Part shown: piece after piece, positions 9,335 through 17,548 of the stretch
How positions within the stretch are numbered: the stretch's first letter is position 1
Layout: each line of letters opens with the position of its first letter
Assembly (NCBI RefSeq): GCF_011758655.1
Contig: NZ_JAAMPA010000003.1
Location: 372,001 to 436,000, forward strand
Source: Modestobacter marinus
GTDB lineage: Bacteria; Actinomycetota; Actinomycetes; Mycobacteriales; Geodermatophilaceae
Reading direction: 5' to 3'
DNA length: 64,000 bases
The notes under the pieces: generated by a model
What the model saw: only the letters and a program-made list of their open reading frames with translations
Told to the model about the DNA's origin: nothing
Databases searched by the model: none
Made by a program: the position numbers and the translations under genes

Positions 9335-10081
9335 GTGACCACCACACCGCCGCCGGAGAAGAACGACCGCCTCGCACCGCCGCCGGACAAGTCGACCGGC
9401 CGGGAGGTCGTCGAGGGCGTGGTTGAGGCGGCTGCCAGCGTCGTGCCCCTCGTGGGCGGCCCGGTCGGGGTCGCGCTGGCGATGACGATGGGGTGGGCCT
9501 ACAACAAGCGGATGCAGGCCTGGCTGCAGGACGTCGCCGAGGCGATCACCGAGCTGCAGGACACCATCGAGGGATGGCCGCCGTTCCAGGACCTGGCGGA
9601 GGACGAGGTGTTCGTCGACGCGGTCGTCCACGCCAGCCGGGCCGCGCAGGCCACCCACCAGGACGAGAAGCTGAACGCCCTGCGCAACGGCGTGCTCAAC
9701 AGCCTGGGACCCGACGCCCCAGACGTGGACGAACAGGCCCGCTTCTTCCGCCTCGTCGACCAGCTCACCCCCTCGCACCTGCGGCTGCTCACCTTCCTCG
9801 ACGACCCCGGCGCCTTCTTCGACGCCGCGGGCGTGGCCCGGCCCAACCTCCTCATGGGCGGCCGCAGCTCCCTGCTGTCGCAGCTGCCCGACTTCGCCGG
9901 CCGGCCAGACGGCTGGGTGGACCTGCTCACGCGCGACCTCAGCGACGCCGCGCTGACCAACATGGGCGGGCTCAACACCATCAGCACCGGCGACAGTCTG
10001 TGGCGATCGGCGACCAGCCCCCTCGGAGGCCGCTTCCTGCGGTTCATCTCCACCCCGGAGGCACTGCAGACGCCGAGTTGA
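9335..10081 (+). CDS. Hypothetical protein with one hydrophobic N-terminal segment
   Basis: 248 residues. After a charged, proline-rich start there is a hydrophobic, Gly/Ala/Val-rich stretch (about residues 30-52, ASVVPLVGGPVGVALAMTMG) that could enter a membrane, then a helical region with a conserved-looking WPPFQDLAEDEVFVDAV. A membrane-active toxin or effector is conceivable, but no family is recognised. The GTG has no Shine-Dalgarno site; a TACGGT hexamer ends six bases before it, so the message may be leaderless. It lies between an unknown gene and an HNH nuclease on the same strand, separated by about 245 and 120 bases. Confidence 0.55.
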   Translation: MTTTPPPEKNDRLAPPPDKSTGREVVEGVVEAAASVVPLVGGPVGVALAMTMGWAYNKRMQAWLQDVAEAITELQDTIEGWPPFQDLAEDEVFVDAVVHASRAAQATHQDEKLNALRNGVLNSLGPDAPDVDEQARFFRLVDQLTPSHLRLLTFLDDPGAFFDAAGVARPNLLMGGRSSLLSQLPDFAGRPDGWVDLLTRDLSDAALTNMGGLNTISTGDSLWRSATSPLGGRFLRFISTPEALQTPS

Positions 10082-10202
10082 CCCCCGGCGCAGGCGCGAC
10101 CTGCGGCTCTGTCGGCGCCAGGTGATGGGATCCGCCCATGCCGCCGTTCAGCCCCCAACGCAACACCTCCACGGTGACGCACCACCCGGCCCAGGCCCGC
10201 CC

Positions 10203-10988
10203 ATGAGGCAGCACCGCGCCACCCAGACCTGCGGGCGCTGCGGGAAGCGGCGGGGCATCACCGAGTACACCCCGAGCGCCTGGGGCGTTCCGGGTCAGTA
10301 CTGCCGCGGATGCCGCCAGGAGTACCTCCACGGCCGGCACGCGACGGCGATGAACCTCCAGCGTGCACGCCGCGCCGGCCAGCGCCTGCCTCGCGAACAC
10401 GACTTCTGCGTCAACCCCACCTGCGGCACCGAGATCACCCATCTGCGCCGCGACGCCAAGTACTGCAGCCGCCGCTGCCGCAACCAGGTCGAGGCCCGGA
10501 AGCTGGCGGCCGCCCGCGAGGCCAAGCGCGGCCGGCCGTGGGTCCCGACTTCGACCGGGTGCGAGACGTGCGGGGCCGACCTCACCGAGCGCCGCGCCGC
10601 GCGCCCCAACGGCGCGGTCCGGTTCTGCAGTGACGAGTGCTGGAAAGAGGCCTACTACGGCCGCCCCGAGTGGCCCCTGGAGCGGCGCGACTACAACGCC
10701 CGCTTCAACTTCAGCCTGCCACCGGGGCGCTACATCGAGATGGTCCAGGAGCAGGGCAATGTCTGCGCGATCGACGGCTGCCCCAACGAGGCCATCTCCG
10801 TCGACCACGACCACCGATGCTGCGACGGGGCCTACTCGTGCGGCCGCTGCGTGCGCGCCATCCTCTGCCGAACCTGCAACTCCGGGATCGGCATGCTGCG
10901 CGACGACCCAGCACTGGTGCGCGCGGCCGCCGAGTACCTCGACCACTGGGACGCCAGAACCCGCTCGCCTGTCGCCGCGGACGCGTAG
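10203..10988 (+). CDS. Endonuclease VII-like HNH protein with zinc ribbons
   Basis: About 261 residues. The C-terminal part has the recombination endonuclease VII signature: Cys188 and Cys193, DHDH at 201-204, then LCRTCN at 221-226 and a short helix (DDPALVRAAAEYL). These form a treble-clef zinc site and a His-metal active centre, as in phage T4 Endo VII and many actinophage HNH proteins. The first 150 residues add CxxC ribbons (CGRC, CRGC, CETC) that may bind DNA. The ATG chosen starts just before the first ribbon; GTG/ATG starts 78-81 bases upstream would add a low-complexity leader. It likely nicks or cuts branched or foreign DNA; substrate unknown. Confidence 0.75.
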   Translation: MRQHRATQTCGRCGKRRGITEYTPSAWGVPGQYCRGCRQEYLHGRHATAMNLQRARRAGQRLPREHDFCVNPTCGTEITHLRRDAKYCSRRCRNQVEARKLAAAREAKRGRPWVPTSTGCETCGADLTERRAARPNGAVRFCSDECWKEAYYGRPEWPLERRDYNARFNFSLPPGRYIEMVQEQGNVCAIDGCPNEAISVDHDHRCCDGAYSCGRCVRAILCRTCNSGIGMLRDDPALVRAAAEYLDHWDARTRSPVAADA

Positions 10989-11085
10989 CCCGACGCCGGG
11001 GCTGGAGAGCAACAGGGGTAGGCGGGCTCTTCCGGATCCTCGGGGTCGCTCCGTCCGGACACCTCTGCGCGGTACCGTCCCGCCC

Positions 11086-12675
11086 GTGTCCACTGGGCTG
11101 TCGCAGGTCAACCGCGCGCTGAACCTCATCCCCAAGCGGGCCGAGCAGCGGCAGTCTGACCGCCTGCGGGAGACGTTCCTGGACTCCGGCGTCGCCGTCG
11201 CGCTCGAGGCGAGCGATCACCAGGTCCTGTACGGACGACGAGGCACGGGAAAGACCCACGCGCTGCGGTACGTGGAGTCCGAGATCCAGGCCGGCGGTGA
11301 CGTCGCCATCTACGCCGACCTCCGCACGATCGGCTCGCCCGAGGGCCTGTTCATGGGGGATCAGGTCTCGCCGACCGAGCGCGCCGCCCGACTGCTGAGT
11401 GACCTGCTCTCCCTCGTCCACGAGTCCTTGATCGCCACAGCCCTGGATGACGACAAGTTGATCACCGACAAGAGGTTCGTCGACCACCTGGACGCCCTGT
11501 CCGAAGCCATCTCGACGGTCCGCGTCGACGGCAGCGTTGAGGTCGCCCAGGAGGACGAGGACAAGGCCGCGCAGAGCCGGGCCGGCAAGCTGGGCGCCAC
11601 GCTGAGCGGCACCCCCGGCCTCACCGCTGGCCTGGACCGCAGCCGAAGCACCGAGGCCCGCGCCAACCGCCGAGAGGTCCGGACCGGGACCGAGCGGCTG
11701 GCGCTGAACTTCACAGACATCGCCCGCGCCCTGCGTGACCTGGCTGACTCCATGCAGACCCGCCGGGTCTGGCTGCTGCTCGATGAGTGGAGCAGTGTCC
11801 CCTCCGATGTGCAGCCACTGCTCGGCGAGTTCCTCGTCCGCTGCGTCACGCCAGTTCCGAAGTTCACCGTGAAGATCGGCGCGATCGAGCAGCAGTCGAA
11901 CTTCCGCGCTCAGCTGGACGGCCGCGCAGTCGGCATCGAGCTCGGCGCGGACTTCACCGCCAACCTCAACCTCGACGAGTTCATGGTCTATGAGGAGGAC
12001 GCCGGCCGGTCCATCGAGTTCTTCCGCGGTCTGCTGTTCAAGCACCTGACCTCCGGGGTCGACCCCGCGGACCGCGTCGACGGACTGAGCACGGAGGTCG
12101 ACCTCGTGCGACTCGGGTTCACCGAGAAGCGCGCCTTCGAGGAGCTCGTCCGCGCCGCTGAGGGAGTCCCCCGGGACGCGATCAACATCGCGGCGCGGGC
12201 CGCACTGCGCGCCGGCACCGACCGCATCGCCATCAAGGACGTCCGCGCCGCCGCCCGCGCCTGGTTTCAGGCCGACAAGGAAGCCGCTCTCCGCGGCTAC
12301 CCGGACGCGTTCCGGCTGCTGAACTGGATCATCGACAAGGTCATCCGCGAGAAGAAGGCCCGCGGCTTCCTGGTCAACCAGCAGTCGGCCGACTCGCCAC
12401 TGCTGCTCACCCTGTTCGACGCGCGGGTGCTCCACCTCGTCCGGCGCGGGTACTCCGCTCAGGATGAGCCCGGGGAGCGGTACGACGTCTGGGTCATCGA
12501 CTTTGGTGCCTACGTCGATCTCATCCACACGAAGGCCGAACCCGCCGGACTCCTCGCCGAGGACACCACCCCACCCGACGCCGGCACCATCGAGGTCCCC
12601 ACCCAGGACCTGCGCGCCATCCGGCGCGCCGTCCTAGACCTCGCGGCGTTCGAGGCGCACGCCGCCCCCGCCTGA
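11086..12675 (+). CDS. P-loop ATPase of the AAA/ORC-like group
   Basis: 529 residues. Walker A is GRRGTGKTH (about 50-58) and Walker B VWLLLDEW (about 228-235). The charged insert between them (residues 150-200) is unlike housekeeping AAA proteins. The C-terminal third is helical and looks like the winged-helix lid seen in ORC/Cdc6-like or STAND-type ATPases. Proteins of this shape occur in defence islands, where the ATPase senses or powers an effector; that is inference here. The GTG is preceded by TACCGT with seven bases between, so a leaderless transcript is likely. The upstream in-frame extension crosses the HNH gene and is ignored. A TIGR02391-like gene and a caspase-like gene follow on the same strand. 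Confidence 0.65.
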   Translation: MSTGLSQVNRALNLIPKRAEQRQSDRLRETFLDSGVAVALEASDHQVLYGRRGTGKTHALRYVESEIQAGGDVAIYADLRTIGSPEGLFMGDQVSPTERAARLLSDLLSLVHESLIATALDDDKLITDKRFVDHLDALSEAISTVRVDGSVEVAQEDEDKAAQSRAGKLGATLSGTPGLTAGLDRSRSTEARANRREVRTGTERLALNFTDIARALRDLADSMQTRRVWLLLDEWSSVPSDVQPLLGEFLVRCVTPVPKFTVKIGAIEQQSNFRAQLDGRAVGIELGADFTANLNLDEFMVYEEDAGRSIEFFRGLLFKHLTSGVDPADRVDGLSTEVDLVRLGFTEKRAFEELVRAAEGVPRDAINIAARAALRAGTDRIAIKDVRAAARAWFQADKEAALRGYPDAFRLLNWIIDKVIREKKARGFLVNQQSADSPLLLTLFDARVLHLVRRGYSAQDEPGERYDVWVIDFGAYVDLIHTKAEPAGLLAEDTTPPDAGTIEVPTQDLRAIRRAVLDLAAFEAHAAPA

Positions 12676-12893
12676 CCAGCTTCACCGTCAGCCCGACCGA
12701 GGTGCCGCTACGCCGCCTTGACCAGGGCGTCCTCACGTCACTTCCCAGCACTGTGAGGTCCCGGGCGACCGTGCCGGGGGCCTTCTGCGCGCGTCTCCGC
12801 ATACCAGGAGGTCTTCGAGCTTCCAGACGCGAGCTGACTGCACAGGTCGTGTCGGCGAATGGATGAGACCGAAGCGTACGTAACCTCGGTTGA

Positions 12894-13623
12894 GTGAGAG
12901 CGGACGCAGCAGCCAAGGCTCTGACCGAGCTGGAGGAGCACTTCGGCGAGATGGGCAGGGAGTCTGCCTTCCTGGAGTGGCGATCCAAGTGCCTATCCGT
13001 GCTGCGCGACCTTCGGGGCTGAGGCGCAGCAGGTGCGGGAGTTCAAGCAAACTACCGAGGTGAGGAACGAGCCATACACGCTCGCCAAGGGGCCAATGAA
13101 AGACATGGAGGCGTTCCGGGAGGACGCCGCCAACCGAGGACGCGGCGTCCTTCGAGCCGCGATCTTTGCTCTAGAGACGCTCAGTGAGAACAGTCCCCTT
13201 GACGACGCCTCGATCGATCCGGAGCTGTGGGCTCACGTTCAAGGGCTCGTCGCCGACGACGACTGGGCCAAGATTCCCGCCGCCGTGGCCATCTTCCTGG
13301 AGGACAAGGTCCGGACCTGGGGTGGTGACCCACGCACGGCCAAGTATGAAGTTATCGTCGGCACGTGGCTCTACGCCAACGTCATGAGGAGTGACGGCCC
13401 TCTGCGCCTCGGGGGCCAAGCGAATGAACATGACGGCTGGCGGTTCCTGGGGCAAGGCCTCGCGCAGGCGCTCGGCAACGTAGACCGACACCGCATCCAG
13501 AAGCGCCCAGACGTGAAGCGTTACGCCATGGGCGTCCTCGGCCTGGGCAGTCTTGTGCTCACTCAGATCCGGTTCGAGCACCCGGCGCGCATCTTGGAAG
13601 CCGAGTCCGAGGACCCGCAGTGA
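12894..13623 (+). pseudogene. TIGR02391-like (Ymh/HEPN-related) gene, frameshifted
   Basis: The first frame encodes 42 residues (ending SAFLEWRSKCLSVLRDL) and stops at 13020-13022. The frame one base on continues FGAEAQQVREFKQTTEV and runs 196 residues from its own GTG. Joined at about 13010 they give the usual shape of these proteins: a helical 'FLEW...VLxxxFG' N-terminus and a C-terminal domain with HRIQKRPDVKRYAMGVLGLG. That tail resembles TIGR02391/Ymh proteins, which are HEPN-related and often lie in abortive-infection loci. The downstream piece alone could be made from GTG 13033 as a truncated protein. TAACCT lies seven bases before the first GTG. The caspase-like gene starts 45 bases later. 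Confidence 0.6.
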
Positions 13624-13668
13624 ACCCTTGGATGCAGTCCTTGATCACTACCTGCGGAGGCGCCTGAC

Positions 13669-14640
13669 GTGGGCAAGATGCGAAATTGGCATGCATTCCT
13701 TCAGGTCGCTGCCACTGGGCCTGCGGGTGGTGCTCCGATCGATCGGCGATCTAAATCTTGGGTATTGCTTCCCAAGACGGCGAGCAGTCTTCTCTGCTCT
13801 ATCCCGGACATCACCTACTGGGATGACCATTGGCGGGACAAGCCCGGCTATCGCGGTGCCACTCACCAGTACCACCACGATGCAAAGATCGATATTGACT
13901 ACGCGGAACTGGCTGAGTCGTTCGGGCAGATCCAGCAGTATTTTAAGACCGAGGCGTATAACGACCTGAACTTCGACGGCGGGTTGCTCAACTTCTGTTT
14001 CTCTGGGCATGGCCGTGAGGGAGACGGCGCGCTGTGTCTCGCGAACGACACCTTCCTGACTCCCGACGACTTTCTAGACTTCTGCCTCGAGATTCGTCGT
14101 GCCGCACCTGGGACGGAGCGCCTACGTATCGCGGTCATGCTCGACTCCTGCTTCTCGGGAGCCTTCATCCTTCGAGCCTTGGAGGCGCTACTTCACGAGC
14201 ATGATGACGACCTCGTTCCTGAGTATCTGCTGGCATCGTCGATGCCAGACGAGGAGTCCTTCGAGCTGCCGTCGATAGGACATGGGCTTTCAACATTCTG
14301 TTGGTCACTCCAACCGCATAGTCCGGGCAGTCTCGTCGCTACGGCTCACGGCATGCCTGGACTCACTTGGTCCATAGCCGCCGGTCCGCAAGGGTGTTCC
14401 TTCGTGACAGGCGGCCTGCAAAACCCAATTAAATACGACGAGTATGAGTTACAGATTGCTGGTGGCCGAGTGCCCGTGTACGTGAACGACGAGTCCATGG
14501 AGGTGAGAAGTCGAGAGGATTGGGAGCGGGACCTCAGGGCACACCGCGACAAGTTGCGCGATGCGATTGGTTACCTACACCCTGGCGGCCGGTTCAGGAT
14601 CGAAGTGCAAAACGTCGACACGGCCTACGGATCCTCCTGA
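13669..14640 (+). CDS. Caspase-like cysteine peptidase (C14/metacaspase fold)
   Basis: 323 residues. The catalytic dyad of the caspase fold is visible: His114 in NFCFSGHGREGDG and Cys161 in MLDSCFSGAF, with the intervening spacing usual for metacaspase-like p20 domains. No signal peptide or membrane segment, so it is cytoplasmic. Bacterial caspase-like proteins act in cell suicide and antiphage defence by cutting a partner or many proteins; that role here is inferred from fold and island setting. The GTG has GGAGG eight bases upstream. It follows a TIGR02391-like gene after 45 bases, so the two probably form one operon ending at the hairpin just downstream. Its base use is less GC-rich than the core genes. 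Confidence 0.75.
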   Translation: MGKMRNWHAFLQVAATGPAGGAPIDRRSKSWVLLPKTASSLLCSIPDITYWDDHWRDKPGYRGATHQYHHDAKIDIDYAELAESFGQIQQYFKTEAYNDLNFDGGLLNFCFSGHGREGDGALCLANDTFLTPDDFLDFCLEIRRAAPGTERLRIAVMLDSCFSGAFILRALEALLHEHDDDLVPEYLLASSMPDEESFELPSIGHGLSTFCWSLQPHSPGSLVATAHGMPGLTWSIAAGPQGCSFVTGGLQNPIKYDEYELQIAGGRVPVYVNDESMEVRSREDWERDLRAHRDKLRDAIGYLHPGGRFRIEVQNVDTAYGSS

Positions 14641-14697
14641 CATGAGAGCGCTCCGCGGAATCGGGTGATCAGTGATGCCGCCGAGCGCTCTCGCATG
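14641..14697. terminator. Inverted repeat after the caspase-like gene
   Basis: GAGAGCGCTC (14644-14653) is matched by its complement at 14683-14692, with CATG on both outer sides and CGCGG/CCGCC inside. It starts directly after the stop codon. There is no T tract, so it is either a structure-only terminator or a protein-binding site. Confidence 0.5.
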
Positions 14698-14880
14698 TGC
14701 ACGGTGGTCGGGACTCGTGATGTGAAGGCCGCTACTCGTGCGGGCATGAGTGACCCGATCGCCCCACACGATTCCTTTGGCCTGCAACTCCGTGACCGTG
14801 CTTCACGGCAGTAGATGTCATGGGTAGCACCCGCGAGGCGGAATCCCGGTAAGGTTTACGCGTTCCCCGGTGTGGACCCG

Positions 14881-15334
14881 TCAGGTCGCGGCGAGCCGGA
14901 TCCGCACCAGAGCCGGCAGTGTGCGGGGAGCCAAAGCCGACCCGGCAGGTCGCCGCACGGCGACCCGGTCGCTGGTGAAGAACACCGACCGGTCGGCCTT
15001 GACCTCAGCGTTGCGCTGGACGGCGGTCACCACCCGGTCGGCGGGCAGTCCCCAGATCGTCCCGACCGGGGCCTCCGGGGAGGTTGGCAGCGGCACTCCG
15101 AAGATCACCCGCCGGGTCGCCGGGGTCGGGTCAGGGGACAGCAGTGGTTTGCCCGACCCGGTGGCTTCCTTCAGGTTGGCCAGCACCAGCGCCGTCACCG
15201 GGTTGGTGACGAAGTCAGCACCCGCGAGCACAGCGGGTTGAGCGCCACGGAGGCGGCCAGGACTGGCTTGATGAGGAGGTCTTCGACCTGCTCGGGGTGA
15301 CGAGGGGGCCGGCGGTGCCGGCGGTAAGAATCAT
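14881..15334 (-). pseudogene. HK97-type major capsid protein relic
   Basis: The C-terminal frame (FVTNPVTALVLANLKEATGS, then PTPATRRVIFGVPL, GTIWGLPADRVVTAV, SDRVAVR) is the end of an HK97-fold phage capsid protein. The N-terminal piece, in other frames, reads MILTAGTAGPLVTP and, after a one-base slip, EQVEDLLIKPVLAASVA, the usual start of such proteins. The roughly 150 residues that normally lie between are missing. The gene therefore has a frameshift, a large internal deletion and a second frame change. It shows that the right part of the island descends from a prophage. Confidence 0.7.
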
Positions 15335-15479
15335 GCGCGCTGGCTCCGAAGGAGGTCAGCCCCGGTGTTGGTAGGGGTGATTGCTCGGGCCACGGATTTT
15401 AAGGTGCGCCACTGGCGCGCTAGCCACGGCTCCAGCGCCGGGCCTGTAGACCGCAGCAAGTGGAACGGCTGCCCGCAAC

Positions 15480-16610
15480 TTATGCCACGGGCTCAGGCTC
15501 GGTCGGGTACATATCGTTTACCTCCCTGCCCAACTTTCGCAATTCCTGCACGTCTAGCCACACGCCGTCAGGTTCGTGGGCCATGAGGAAGTCGAGGAAG
15601 TCTTGGACGTTCTTGGGCTCCTCTGCGGACAGCCCGGGATAGAACTCGTGCTTCATCTGCGTCGACATCTCCCAGTCGCCTAGATATGTAGCAGCCAGAG
15701 CGATAGCGGCTGACCAAGTGCCTGACGAGGCGTCCTCGGGTAGCTTCATGCGCTTTACCGCCGCGACGAGTCCGTCAAGGAGCGGCGAGCGCGCATAGCC
15801 CAGATTCAGGCATACTGCCAACAGTTTTCTTGACTGCTGACGCAGCTGGTGTGATTGAAAAATGAGCCCGAGGGGCAGTGCCACCGCGACCGGAAGCAAT
15901 AACAGTGAGATCGGTGCAGACATTAAGCCAATGAGGACGCCTAACGGGAGGGCGACTCCGCCGCGAAACTCCGACTCAGACTTCAGGCGGTCGTACTCCT
16001 CGGCTTGGAGAGGAACCTTCTCACACAACTGGACCGCGGCCGACTCTAGGCTTTCGAGCACGTAATGAAAGGGGACCACCTGACACGCTAGGGCCGGCGC
16101 TCCCGCCTGCGCGAAGCTGGCAGTCATCGCGCTCTCAAGCGGCATTGTCACAGAATGTGGATCCTCTGCCATGTGATCGTGGAGTCGGTAACCTAGTCGC
16201 TGCACTCGACCACGAATACCACGAGCGTTGTGCTGCCTGGACGGGTCGATAGTGGCGAAGCCCAAGGCAATTAAGCGACGCCCGAGTGCCAACTGCAAGG
16301 GTGTGGCAATGCAGCCAATAAGATAAGTGCTCAAGACCAGGGCGGCTATCGCTATGGTTTGCGGAAATGTGTCCACAAGCGCCTGCACCTGAGCCAGGCC
16401 AGCGTTGACTCGCAGCCTGTCCCACCGCGGCACGGCGATCACGCAGATAACGGCGACCCACAGCGCCCCTACGGTGGCAGGGGTGCGCAATTGTCGAACA
16501 CCCGGAAGAACTGTAGCAAGTAAATTCACGACGGCGCGCCTCCGGTCCGGTACGGCGTCGAATTCTGCCGCGACCGCCCGCGCGCGCGCGTCAGGCGCGC
16601 ATGTACGCAA
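15480..16610 (-). CDS. Membrane protein of unknown function
   Basis: Up to 376 residues. Hydrophobic segments are visible near residues 46-62 (VGALWVAVICVIAVP), 86-108 (TIAIAALVLSTYLIGCIATP) and a long pair near 220-250 (LGVLIGLMSAPISLLLLPVA), with a soluble C-terminal domain of about 110 residues. Not recognised. The ORF begins at a TTG; a GTG at 16529 would remove 27 residues and is equally possible. It is more AT-rich than the chromosome and lies between two prophage relics, so it was probably inserted later. Membrane proteins are frequent effectors in defence islands, but nothing links it to the neighbours. Confidence 0.55.
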   Translation of the reverse strand: MRTCAPDARARAVAAEFDAVPDRRRAVVNLLATVLPGVRQLRTPATVGALWVAVICVIAVPRWDRLRVNAGLAQVQALVDTFPQTIAIAALVLSTYLIGCIATPLQLALGRRLIALGFATIDPSRQHNARGIRGRVQRLGYRLHDHMAEDPHSVTMPLESAMTASFAQAGAPALACQVVPFHYVLESLESAAVQLCEKVPLQAEEYDRLKSESEFRGGVALPLGVLIGLMSAPISLLLLPVAVALPLGLIFQSHQLRQQSRKLLAVCLNLGYARSPLLDGLVAAVKRMKLPEDASSGTWSAAIALAATYLGDWEMSTQMKHEFYPGLSAEEPKNVQDFLDFLMAHEPDGVWLDVQELRKLGREVNDMYPTEPEPVA

Positions 16611-16672
16611 TCACAGAGGGGGTCATCGAGCCACGACGGACACGATGGCCCCACCGGTTGCACCGGACGCCC

Positions 16673-16960
16673 TTACTCATGCCCGCGCAAGACGCCTCCC
16701 CAGGTGACGCCGCTGCCCTGATCGCCGGCCGCCCGGCGGTCCTGCGCGAAGCCTCGGGTGGGCGGCGGCGGCTTCAGAAGGTAGGGCTTGCTGTCGCCCA
16801 GCGCGGAAACGGCTTCGGCGACCTTCTACAGGTCAATCTCGCCGGCCACGTCCAGCAGCTCGACCAGCTCGACGTGCTGCCACAGGTCGGCCGGATCGTG
16901 GAGCTGGGCGGCCAGACGTGCCGCCTCCGACCCTGGCTGACCGCGACAGATGCGGCCGAC
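16673..16960 (-). pseudogene. Phage structural or scaffold-type gene remnant
   Basis: A minus-strand frame reads EAARLAAQLHDPADLWQHVE, ELLDVAGEIDL, then a TAG stop, then KVAEAVSALGDSKPYLLKPP. This is the pattern of the short helical protein often found before the capsid gene in actinobacterial prophages. The in-frame stop and lack of a start mark it as dead. Its position upstream of the capsid relic on the same strand fits phage gene order. Confidence 0.4.
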
Positions 16961-17330
16961 GGGCGAATCGTCGCGTTCCTCGCCGGCCCCAGCCGGTCAC
17001 ATCCGCTGGATCGAGGACTGGTCGCGCGCCTGCGGCTCGCCGCGAAACGAGTCCTCCTTTCCGCTCATCGACCCGGACGTGGCCGTGGAGCGGTCGCCGG
17101 GGCCGAACCGACTCGGCGTGAGATCCGGGGGCCTGCTGCTGGCGATGGGCGTCGACAGGAACGGCGCGCCCGGAGCGGACGGACGCCCGATCACGCAATC
17201 AATCGGGCCGGTGAGGCATCGCTTACTCATCGAGAACGTACTGAGACGAGCTCATCCACTCAACGTGGACCAACATGATTTGTGCTAGTCATCGCGCCTT
17301 TTTGCAGACCATCGCTGTTGATCAACTAGG

Positions 17331-17377
17331 TCAAGATCAAATCGCAGGGTTATAGGTTCAAGTCCTATCGGGGGAGC
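17331..17377 (+). repeat. Right 47-bp att repeat (tRNA 3' half)
   Basis: Exact copy of 3035-3081. Here the acceptor strand and discriminator are followed by CCA (17377-17379), and then by a rho-independent terminator, as expected behind a real tRNA gene. The 5' half of the tRNA is missing. Confidence 0.85.
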
Positions 17378-17385
17378 CACATGAG

Positions 17386-17420
17386 GCCCTGACCAGCAAT
17401 CGTCGCTGGTCGGGGCTTTC
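17386..17420 (+). terminator. Rho-independent terminator behind the tRNA end
   Basis: GCCCTGACCAGC pairs with GCTGGTCGGGGC (one G:U pair) across a seven-base loop, followed by TTTCCTGTTTCT. It would have ended the host tRNA transcript before the island inserted. Confidence 0.75.
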
Positions 17421-17548
17421 CTGTTTCTCCGACAGGAAGTTCGATGCGCTCCTCACCGGTAGTCGGGGGTGCTCTGTAGTCCGTCCATCGCTGTCGCTGG
17501 GCGGCGACTCACCACGGGCTCCGTCTCCGGGGCGCTTAGGCTCGCGGC

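Larger units (their letters stand above)
3035..17377. mobile_element. Genomic island between tRNA-3'-half direct repeats
   Basis: A 14.3-kb block framed by a perfect 47-bp direct repeat of a tRNA 3' half, with a tyrosine integrase gene just inside the left repeat. Phage head-gene relics lie near the right end and defence-like genes in between. The native tRNA-downstream sequence (CCA plus a terminator) follows the right repeat, so that side is the chromosomal flank. The left flank has no intact tRNA, suggesting that a further element lies to the left and that this is one unit of a tandem accretion. Broken integrase, nuclease and TIGR02391-like genes suggest the island is no longer mobile. Confidence 0.75.

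Noticed and set aside
10711-12528. 605-codon minus-strand frame across the ATPase gene
   Set aside because: Biased, low-complexity composition and no motif; it is the antisense shadow of a real gene, as are similar long frames at 30037-31974 and 35140-37272.
16601-17278. 225-codon plus-strand frame
   Set aside because: The opposite strand gives phage-like sequence (ARLAAQLHDPADLW), and the plus frame has no domain or ribosome site.
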